Assembly (NCBI GenBank): GCA_002778195.1
Contig: PCDI01000005.1
Location: forward strand, 3,235,102 to 3,299,101
Reading direction: 5' to 3'
Origin: Raffaelea ambrosiae
Lineage: Eukaryota; Ascomycota; Sordariomycetes; Ophiostomatales; Ophiostomataceae
Length of the DNA stretch: 64,000 nt
Below the pieces are notes generated by a model. It saw only the letters and a list, made by a program, of their open reading frames with translations, made no database searches and was not told the DNA's origin. This document shows, one piece after another, positions 11,360 to 19,965 of the stretch. The translations under genes were made by a program, and so were the position numbers. How positions within the stretch are numbered: the stretch's first letter is position 1; each line of letters starts with the position of its first letter.

Positions 11360-12553
11360 ATGTCTTCTCGCAAGCCCACTCTCGCGCTGACCACGCCCAA
11401 GACGGCCACCTTCCCTGCCGATGCCTTGCGGTCCGCTGCGTCTGTCCGCACGCCGCAGTCGGCCGCCTGGCGCGACCAGCCGTTGTCTGCCGCCATGCCA
11501 TCAGCTGGTCTGCCGTCTGCTGGGCTCCCGTCTGCTGGGCTGTCGTCCGCCGGCTTGCATTCGCCATTTGTGACCATCAAGTCCGAGGAGGGCCTCCTCA
11601 AGACCCCCATCACCCCGCCCATGGCATACATGGACTTCCTCAAGGCCACCAGCCCAGGTCTTCCGAGTCCTCGCACTGCTGCCGCCTGCGGCCCCACCTC
11701 TCCCATTGCTGGCACGAAGAGGAGCAGCGCGGCAGCATTCGCCAGCGCCACATCTGCGGCACAACAGATGGCTGGCACCAGAGCCAGATCGACATCGAGT
11801 TCCACGACTGCCTCGACCAGCAGCAGCCCCGAGAAGAAGTCGACCGACAGCAAGAATGAAGACAAGAAGAATGCCGACAACAGCAGCAACGCCAGCACGG
11901 CCGGCAGCACCACCACCGCGAGCAGCTCTGCAAGCAACACCGCCAACAACACCGCTAACAACACCGCCAACCCGTCGGCTGCCAGCAGCGCGACTCGCTG
12001 CTCCTGCGACTGTGAGCGCGCACACAAGTCTCCCCGGGTCACGAGAATCGACACAACGATGCCTCCCAGCCCCTTTGCCAGCTACCCCATGTCAGCGCCA
12101 GCTGCCGGCAGGACAACGTTCCCCTCCCTGAAGATACCCATGTCTCCTGCACAGGCCAATGTTGCCGGCCGGACTGACTCGCCCGCTCGCTCGCCTTTCA
12201 GCGCCAGAGCTGTCATGTCTCCTTTCGACTGGGACGCGGCCCTGAAGAAGCGGCGTGAAGCCGGACTTCCCAGTGCCGGGCTTCCCAGTGCCGGTCTCAC
12301 AAGTGCTGGCCTCAGCAGTGCCGGTCTTCCCAGTGCCGGCATCACCAGCGCTGGTCTCGCCAGCGCCGGGCTCTCCAACGCACACCACCACACCTGCGGC
12401 AAGCAGTCGGTATCAACATCGACTTCCTCGAAGATGAACATCAGGAAGGTGCGCGAAGTGGTCACACGCACGGTGACGTACACCCCAAGAATGAGCGCGC
12501 CTCCGAAGGGGAAGAAGAGAAAAGTCGAATGCGAGGGAAGTGTCTGCTCTTGA
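11360..12553 (+). CDS. Ser/Pro-rich putative nuclear protein with two SAGLP repeat blocks; function unknown
   Basis: Intronless 397-aa frame behind a pyrimidine-rich leader; I do not recognise the family by name. Two blocks of a pentapeptide repeat are present. Residues 47-66 hold four units (PSAGL type) and residues 301-340 hold eight (AGLPS type). Between them lie a Ser/Thr/Ala/Asn low-complexity region (about 115-210) and short motifs that look conserved: TPITPPMAYMDFLK, SPRVTRIDTTMPPSPFASYP and MSPFDWDAALKKRRE. The C-terminus has RTVTYTPRM and a basic PKGKKRKVE, a likely nuclear localisation signal. At least a dozen SP/TP dipeptides suggest proline-directed phosphorylation. A coding role is supported by length, third-position bias and a good ATG context (CACCATGTCT). 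The function is unknown. Confidence 0.8.
   Translation: MSSRKPTLALTTPKTATFPADALRSAASVRTPQSAAWRDQPLSAAMPSAGLPSAGLPSAGLSSAGLHSPFVTIKSEEGLLKTPITPPMAYMDFLKATSPGLPSPRTAAACGPTSPIAGTKRSSAAAFASATSAAQQMAGTRARSTSSSTTASTSSSPEKKSTDSKNEDKKNADNSSNASTAGSTTTASSSASNTANNTANNTANPSAASSATRCSCDCERAHKSPRVTRIDTTMPPSPFASYPMSAPAAGRTTFPSLKIPMSPAQANVAGRTDSPARSPFSARAVMSPFDWDAALKKRREAGLPSAGLPSAGLTSAGLSSAGLPSAGITSAGLASAGLSNAHHHTCGKQSVSTSTSSKMNIRKVREVVTRTVTYTPRMSAPPKGKKRKVECEGSVCS
11498..11557 (+). repeat. SAGLP repeat block 1 (four 15-bp units)
   Basis: Encodes four PSAGL-type pentapeptides in the N-terminal part of the 397-aa protein. The serine at the repeat's S position is always a TCN codon (TCA, TCT, TCT, TCC). Confidence 0.85.
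12260..12379 (+). repeat. SAGLP repeat block 2 (eight 15-bp units)
   Basis: Encodes eight AGL(P/T/S/A)S-type pentapeptides near the C-terminus. The serine just before AG is encoded by AGT or AGC throughout, unlike block 1. Confidence 0.85.
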
Positions 12554-15500
12554 TTGGTTCTTTTCTCTGTGAGGCGGAGCTACACACAAATTCAACCTTT
12601 CTTGAGAGACAGAAAGTTCACGCCGCTGTTCCTTGGCCGTTGCTTTTTTTTTCGTTTCTTTTGCAACTGGCCATATCCTGTGGTTCTTGCATTCTGAGGA
12701 CCTGGTTGTCCTCTGTGCACACCCTCCGAGCCCAGGACAGCAACAGCACTCTACACACTCCATGGCACCCTATACACCAACTTCCAACAACACAGCTGAG
12801 CTGAGTGTGCTATTTTATACATATATGTATATTGGCTCCCAAAACTCTACCGCATGCATCAGAGACATGCCAGCATCTACACAAAACCACCACATTCGCG
12901 CCAAGAGTATGCCAGACATACGAGGCACTGCACAAGAGGGATAACACGCTTTTGTTTGGTCTGTTTTTACTACACATTGCTGTAACTCGGTTCGTGGATG
13001 AGAGGGAACGAAAGATTTTTCCCTGGGAGTCGGGCGCCACGGTTGCCCTACAGGCAGCCACAAATGGTTTTTTTTTTTTTTTTGTTTAAACCTACAAGGA
13101 CATGAGAACATGAGGACATGAGGGACAAGGCGGACAAGGCCACGGGGACACACAGACGCTGCGTGACAGTAGCGTATTGGGGGGACCTGTATCATTATGA
13201 GAAGGTAATTGGTGCTAGCTTCGCCGCAGTATTATTTTGAATAGTACATTTTCAGTCCAACACACTCTCTTGGTGTCTCTTTCCTTTCCCCGGGCGAGCA
13301 TTTCTCGTACACAAGTTCGTGACAGACAAGTCTTGCTGCATATGGCGCCCATGTTTGTTCCTGGCCTATTCACACGGTGACAGGGAGTTTAAGCGCTGGG
13401 CGGCTCTACTGATTCTATTGGCTGAGAGACGTGCTGTCCTGCAGTCACTTTACATACGTTCCAAGTGGGTCAAAAATGATTGGCCAGCGGACGTCCAGCA
13501 GCGGTGGCAGAGATTAAGCGCCCGCACGTCCGGAGTGCCAGCATAGTCAGGGGGTGTTTTGGCTTGGGGGGGTTGAGTCTATTTTTTTGGGCATCGCGCG
13601 ACGAGGACGGTGCACGAGTATGAGTAAGACACCCTGTATCTTACGGGTGTGATTGCGGTTTGCAGGAGTGCTGGAACTCGTTTGGGACGGGACTAAAACG
13701 GAACTCGTTTCGTCACGTGACCAAACAACGCGAAAGATCGTCGTGGTTGCCCTCGGAATGGCCAACAATTAGCCACAAATCTTACATAATAAATAGTACC
13801 CCACTGTTTTGGTCCCGCTTCGGATGATTCATCCATTCATCGTTAAAGAAGACCGGAGCGAACCTCTTTTAATTTTCTTCTCCCCTTTTTCTCGCCAATC
13901 AGCCCGCCTAAACTCGCCAACGCCCTGCTCAGAGCGGCATCGAATCACATTTCGACCTGAGTTTTTTTGCTGCCAATCAGCGGTGAGTCGCAATCAGCTC
14001 CTTGTCCCGAAAGCTTTCCCACTCTAGCTTGTCGCCTGGTCTGCCTGGTCTTCGGCCGTGTGATTGGACACTTGCGCTGTCAGAGAGCGAGCGACGCGCC
14101 TCTGTTTTTTTTTGGGAGAGAAAGAGCAAGGAGAACAAGGGGGGGGGAATGAGTGCAGCTGTCGGCTTTCGTCGCTGTTTTGGGAAGGCACAGTCCAAGC
14201 AGGACGGGGGGAGACACCAGCACAGAAACGCATGCACAGAATCTCAGAAGAGGGAGCTGACCGCCGCGGGTTTACCAGCCACTACCCGGAAGCGCCGCCA
14301 CTGCTGCTCCTAGGGGAAAGCTCGTCTGCCCAGAAAAACAAGGCCTCACCAAAAAAAGAAAAGCAAGTCTGACGCAAAAGCAAGTCTGACCCGACGCCAA
14401 CGGTCGTCTGCCAGCGCACGACTGTTGCCAGCTTGTCTGACGCAGGCGACACCTTTTTTTTTTTCGATAGCAGACTCGGGGACAGGAGAAGGGCAGGCGA
14501 CAAGAAGACCAGGCGACGAGTTTCGGCTGTTGTATTTCTGCTGCTGCAGTTCTGCACATTTAATACTAACTTTCTCAAGACCCACGGTCTTTCCCTTGTT
14601 AGCCTTTCCTTCCTAGACTGTTTCGCTCCGGATTCTTCCTCCTCGCAAAAGCGACTACCCCCGCAGTACTTTTTGTGTTCCACTCGCCGGCAAATCAGCA
14701 CGCGCCTTTGCTGTCCAAACTCTGGCAAGCTCGCGCAGCCAACAGAACGCCAGCATCCCGCCTGCACTCTGCAGTAAGTGTCTTGTCGTGTCTTGTCACT
14801 TCGTGTTGGCCGCGGTTCTGTGCTGTCTGTGGCCAGAGCGAGGTCTCGTGTGTGTGTGCCTGTTCTGACATCTGGAAAGAGTTTGCTGCCCATTTGGTGT
14901 CCATTTGGCGACCATTTGCTGCTCAAGCTGCCAGCCAGTCTCCGCTCGCAAAGGCTTGCTCCAAGCTGCCTGTTTCCCGAGTGCTCAGTCTCTGCCCAAA
15001 GGTATGCTGCATGTGCACTTTTCTCCGTTCTCCTGCACTCCTTGCACTTGTCGTCGCTGTCCTCCCCAACATCTGCACGCCTCCTCTCCAGAGACACCAC
15101 CCAAGGATGCCCAACACACGATATGCCTTACAGCAACGCACCCATCCTGGGACGCCTGCAGCAGGCATCATGCTGATGAAGCCCCTGATACCGCTACTTC
15201 GCGCCCTCTCCACCCACCCAATGCACGCCCCCTTCCCTTGACAGCTCTTGTCTTTTCTGTGGTGTCTATGTCGCCCCCCCCTTTCCATGCCCGTTATTCG
15301 CTGCCTGTTGCGCCTCGTGCCTGCTGTCGCTCAGCCTCCCTCCAAACTGGTTGCTTTCTCGCTGGGCTCGATCTGGCTCGTCGCCTTGTGCCTCGTGGGT
15401 CTGCAAAGGACCCCAGCGGCCACACAGAGGCGGCGTAGACTGGCGCGGTGTGGGCTGGACTGGCGCGCCCTGCTTGGCTCGTGCATATTCCGTCATGCAT

Positions 15501-16637
15501 GCCAACGCATCAGTGTGGCCCAGAGGGTCAGAGGGTGGTGGTGGTGGCCCAGTGGGCGACCAAAGGCGACCAAGGGCGGCCTGAGTGCGGCCGGAGTGCG
15601 ATGGCCGTACCCACATTAAACCCTGGTCGCCCTCCCCGATCCCCATTTTCCCTACCTTAAATACCGCAAGAGAGCAGAGACTAACGATCGCGCTGGTTGG
15701 GCAGGTTCCTCCCGTTAAGCAGCGAAACTCGCCAGAGACAGGGCACACGCTCCATTGCCGCCTGACAGTCGCGAAACCGTGTCGAAAGACGAAGGCCCAG
15801 CGAATCTTGAATAAAAAAAAGAGCAAACGAAAAAGGGAAAAAAGAAAAATACAACCCCAGGGCTCCACCGCATTGTTGTGCTGGGGACCAACGCGCGCGC
15901 CCAAATCCTCCTCATACAGCGTAGTGCCTGCACGCCCCGCTTACCGTCTTTCGCGCCAGCCACAAATTTTTGCTGGCCCAGCCGTCGCAAACAAAAACAC
16001 GCCCAGCCAGCAGGCGACGACACCAAAAAAAAACGAAGGCCGCCCACCCACCGCATACAAACTCACCGCTCGCCACCGCGCCCTCGACGCAAGGCGACGC
16101 AAAAGCAGCGATACAGCGACCACAGCGACTAGAGTACACTCGCTCGCGCAACATCAGCCAGTTAGGTACGCTCACCCGCTTCTTCGCGATTTCTCCGCAG
16201 CAGATCCAGCAGCCAACCCAAGCTTTTTGGCATCCCAGTCGCTAACCCAGTCGCCAGCCAGTCTCACTGCGACAGAACTCCCCCGCGACTTTTTGGCCAA
16301 TCGCACCGCGTCACCGTGACTCCCAACGGGGCTGCCAACGCATCTGCCTATTGCCCTCTCAGATAAGAGCGTGCAAGTCCGGCCAGATCCAACCAGATCC
16401 CACCAGACCCGCGCCTGCTTCCTTGGTGGTCTTATTTTGGGCCGTGATTCGCGAGCAGCACACAGCTTCTCCCGCAGAACCTCGACTGTACCCATCATCG
16501 CCATCCATTCGCCTGCGCGTTTTGCGACGACTCTTTGTTTTGCCTGAGAACAAGCCTCGGCTGTCTTCCTTGAGCTTCCGCACACGGAGCGACGCACTCC
16601 TCAAACCCTTCCTAGCTCGCTAGAGCAGACCGCCAGC
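12554..16637. other. Long gene-free stretch upstream of hap2
   Basis: 4.1 kb with no gene I can support. It holds the 3' UTR of the SAGLP gene and a T run at 13069-13084. There is an A/T-rich TATA-like stretch (about 13783-13797), a TCACGTGA E-box at 13713-13720 and a cluster of CCAAT boxes (13417-14067). A 14-bp direct repeat, AAAGCAAGTCTGAC, begins at about 14361 and 14377. A long pyrimidine- and CA-rich leader runs up to hap2. Several long open frames on both strands (for example 14282-15100 and 15266-15904) lack sensible starts and family features. Confidence 0.55.
13417..14067. promoter_or_regulatory. Cluster of CCAAT boxes 2.6-3.2 kb upstream of hap2
   Basis: ATTGG/CCAAT cores at 13417-13421, 13479-13483, 13895-13899, 13973-13977 and 14063-14067. 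Several extend to the favoured CCAATCA form. The downstream gene encodes the CCAAT-binding subunit itself, so autoregulation is possible; that is inference. The transcription start of hap2 is not known from sequence. Confidence 0.4.
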
Positions 16638-17405
16638 ATGTATCAACAGCCATACGGGATGCCCCAGCAGGGCATGCACTACGTGCAGGCTGCCGCCATG
16701 GCTGCCACGGCTGCCGCTTCCGGCTCTAATTACCCATACGGCATGTCCAACGAGGCGGCCATTCCACAGAATTCGCCTCGCATGAGCTCCAAGAAGGAGG
16801 CGCGCAATCCTCGCTCGCCGCCCTTGAACAACATGACGCAGGACCGGCGCCTGAGCCAGGTCACCAGCCCCGGCGTCGCCAATGCCCAGACCTTGATGAA
16901 CCACAACGCTCCTCGGACGGCTGTGCCGCCACCGACCATCCCTCCACAGCAGCCAATGCACCAGCCGCAGTCGCCTGAGCTGGCCACCGCCGCCATCGAG
17001 GAGTCTCCGCTCTACGTCAACGCTAAGCAGTTCCACCGGATCTTGAAGAGGCGCGTGGCAAGGCAGCGGCTGGAGGAGGCTCTCCGTTTAACCTCTAAAG
17101 GCCGAAAGCCGTATCTGCACGAGTCAAGGCACAACCACGCGATGCGCCGCCCACGTGGCCCCGGCGGTCGGTTCCTGACAGCCGACGAGGTGGCAGAGAT
17201 GGAGCGAAAACAGACTGGACCAGGAGAGAGCGAGGACAAGGAGAATGCCGACGTCGCCGCGCCCGATGTGACCGACGCAGCAGTCGCACCGGCAGCTGCC
17301 GGCAAGAAAAGGAAGTCAGAAGGAGCTTCGGGCCCGGCTGCAAAGAAGGCCAAGGGCGACGCAACCGGGGAAGACAACGAGGACGACGCTGAGGATGACG
17401 GCTGA
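16638..17405 (+). CDS. hap2: CCAAT-binding complex subunit Hap2/HapB (NF-YA type)
   Basis: Sequence-specific subunit of the heterotrimeric CCAAT-binding factor, which controls respiration, iron, redox and secondary-metabolism genes in fungi. Intronless 255-aa frame. The N-terminal half is Gln/Pro/Met/Ala-rich. The conserved CBFB/NF-YA core spans about residues 118-185. It starts ESPLYVNAKQFHRILKRR (the subunit-interaction helix), then RLEEALRLTSKGRKPYLHES and RHNHAMRRPRGPGGRF (the DNA-binding part, with the invariant HNHAMRRPRG). The acidic, Lys-rich tail with GKKRKSEG and PAAKKAKG probably supplies nuclear localisation. The ATG at 16638 starts MYQQPYGMPQQGMHYVQ and follows a long AT-balanced leader. 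Confidence 0.96.
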   Translation: MYQQPYGMPQQGMHYVQAAAMAATAAASGSNYPYGMSNEAAIPQNSPRMSSKKEARNPRSPPLNNMTQDRRLSQVTSPGVANAQTLMNHNAPRTAVPPPTIPPQQPMHQPQSPELATAAIEESPLYVNAKQFHRILKRRVARQRLEEALRLTSKGRKPYLHESRHNHAMRRPRGPGGRFLTADEVAEMERKQTGPGESEDKENADVAAPDVTDAAVAPAAAGKKRKSEGASGPAAKKAKGDATGEDNEDDAEDDG

Positions 17406-18903
17406 TACTGACGCGCATCCTATCGCACACATACGCGCACGCGCGCGCGCGAACAAACCCACCGGCGCAAACAGTTACCGCCGCCCAATGAATCGACTTT
17501 GTTATACCCCCCCCCCCACCTTTTCTACTGTGTATTCTCTCAGCTTGAATCGCTCAGCGCCTCAACCGTCTGTTGTTTTATGATGTTACGATATCTCTGA
17601 AGTCTGACAAACCAGAGAGCTCGAATCTCATGTTTTGCTTTTTTTACCGTGGTTTTTGGGACTTGTCTCTTTGCCGGTTTTTTTTTGTGTGTGCTCTTCT
17701 TCTTTTCACTTCAGTTTTGGGACCTCGCATGTACTGGACACAGTCGAAGGAGAACCGACTGTGCAACAAGCGAGCCTTTTTTGATGTTTTTTAACTCGTG
17801 TGTTTTTTTTTTTTTAATGTGTCTCGCCCGATTTCATTGTTTCTTGCTCTTTTTCTTTGCAGACCGCATTGCCTGTTTTGTTATATTTATATCTTATGTG
17901 CCTATGCAACAGCAAACAACAATGACTTGTACCGACATCAAAATACCCGGGGTTACCAATCGTGCGCCGTGTGCATCTACCTGAACAACTCGCTGGATTT
18001 TGAACTTGTCGAATACGTCTCCCAAGTCGGCAGGCACAGGTGTCGCAACGGCTATTGGCGTCTTTGGCAGGATAAGGATAACAAGATATTGACCGGGGGA
18101 GGGGCGGGAGGTCAAGGCCATTCATTATCAAAGAACGCAAAAAAATCGTGTTTGGGAGTGGGAGTGAGGAAAACTGTACTATGGAGGGATACCCAAATCA
18201 ACCCCAGCACGCTGCCAAAAGACGTACTCTGGCCAAATTCCACTTTTGTTTCTTTTTTTTCCCTTTCGCTTTGCTTTGCTTCTTTGCTTCTTCTTTGCTT
18301 TTTGATGTGTTTCCAAATTGTCTCTGCTCTCTGTTTGTGGTTTTCTCTTTTGTTACTTGCATTTCCCGCTGCTTATGAACTTTTCTTTTTCTCTTTTCTT
18401 TTTAGGCACGATTTTACTGTTGGGTTTCTTATGGGTAGTGTATTGAGTACAACTTGACAGCCCTGCGGGGACTGTCCTTGATAGAAAGAAGAAGAAAAAG
18501 CAGCCTAATGGCAATTGGTCGCCGGACCAGCAAGGCGTTTGCAGTTTCAACGGTTTTTATCGTCTGTTGTGACGCGAATCCATGGTTATACACGTTGAAC
18601 CGTCCAAAAGTAGGGTCCTTCGGCACAACATCTATTATTACTGGGTAGTTACGTACGAGTCCCTGGGAGCTCTTCGATTAAATCGTTGCCTTAAATCCGA
18701 GGCAGTGCCTAGCAGCTGGTCCGCACCCCGCAGGACAGGTGAAATCGTCAAGTCAATCCGCCTCGTGCTAAATTTCGTGTCGTTCCCAACCAACCAAAAC
18801 AGCTTTGCGACCAGGCCCCAGACGACGAAGAGAAGCGCCACCTGCTGCAAGTCGCTATTCGGGAGTCTGTTCTGCTCTTTTTTTTTTTGCAAAGGTTGCC
18901 ACC
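17406..18903. other. Gene-free stretch between hap2 and lsm2
   Basis: 1.5 kb. T-rich throughout, with T runs near 17681, 17803-17815 and 18887-18894, an alternating CG/CA patch at 17433-17451 and a run of C at 17508-17517. It holds the 3' UTR of hap2 and the lsm2 promoter. Small Phe-rich frames reflect the T runs. Confidence 0.55.
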
Positions 18904-19504
18904 ATGTTGTTCTTCAGGTAAACCCACCCAGAGAGTTCCTGACTGCTTCCCTGTCTTCTTGCTTCTTCGATCCTCTTCTAACACTTCTTTCCGACCTGCA
19001 GCTTTTTCAAGACGCTGATCGACACGACCGTCACTGTTGAGTTGAAAAACGACATCCAAATCCGCGGCACGCTCAAGAGCGTCGACCAGTACCTGAACAT
19101 CAAGCTCGACGACATCACGGTCATTGACGAGATCAAGTACCCGCATCTGGTGCGTGTGAGGGCGAACAAGGAAACAAGATGGGAAACAAACGAAACAAAA
19201 TGGCAACAAAACCAGCTGCTAACTGTTTTTTTTTTTTTTTTTTTTCCTTTTTTCTTTACCAGAGTGCCGTCAAGAATGTCTTCATCCGGGGCAGTGTTGT
19301 CCGCTACGTCCACCTCCCCGCTGCCGGCGTAGACATTCCTCTCCTGGAGGATGCCACAAGAAGAGGTGCGTCATCGAACCGCTTTGCGTCCACATGTTTC
19401 CCGCCGGCCTTCTGCTGCCTCCTTTCTTCCGTGGCTAACCATCATGCTCTCGACACACAGAGGCAGCAAACAATGCTCCCAAGGCCGCGGCATCGGCGGC
19501 ATAA
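18904..19504 (+). CDS. lsm2: U6 snRNA-associated Sm-like protein Lsm2
   Basis: Subunit of the Lsm2-8 ring that binds the 3' oligo(U) of U6 snRNA and of the cytoplasmic Lsm1-7 decapping ring. Exons 18904-18917, 19002-19149, 19263-19365 and 19461-19504 join to 102 aa. The first exon encodes only MLFF plus two bases, and the junction gives MLFFSFFKTLIDTTVTVELK, the family start. The Sm1 motif (VELKNDIQIRGTLKSVDQYL...LDDI) and Sm2 motif (VFIRGSVVRYVHLP) are both present. The short C-terminal tail is Ala-rich. The second intron carries a run of about 18 T before its acceptor. Convergent with pso2. Confidence 0.95.
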
Positions 19505-19965
19505 GCAACTGCAGCCCACGAAGCTCGACTTTCCGCGACAAGACCCTCCGACACAAACGAACGCATTTCCCCCAAGAGAAGAAATATATCTTGGCTCCAG
19601 CAAGTGTTGCCACAATGATGCGATGATGAGATATGCAATTTCTACGAGGCAGGTCCACGATTCGACATGGCCTTTCGGGTACACAGAACGGCGTTGGACA
19701 AAGGGGGCTGGGTGCTCTTCAGAGAGATGGCATGCACGGCGAACCGGCGTTCCATGGTTGGGCAAAAAGAATTCTCGCACCGTGATATCCGCCGAGAGAG
19801 TGAGAAGAGAGTCTGATGAACTTTTTCTGTTGATCCAGCTCTGGCGGTCAAAAGCCAGTGTCAGTCTTAGGGGGGGGTGTTTATACGTTTTGTCATTTAT
19901 CGTGTCCCCAACCAGCGCTCCAGCAAAACTCCCTAATGATTTGATCTTTAGATGGACTGCACTTT
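19505..19965. other. Convergent 3' region of lsm2 and pso2
   Basis: 461 bp between stop codons, with a G run at 19870-19876. No gene is seen; presumably two 3' UTRs. Confidence 0.55.

Noticed and set aside
14282..15904. Long open frames on both strands upstream of hap2 (up to 272 codons)
   Set aside because: They overlap each other, use poor starts, contain homopolymer-encoded stretches and fit no family. Such frames are expected in GC-balanced non-coding DNA.
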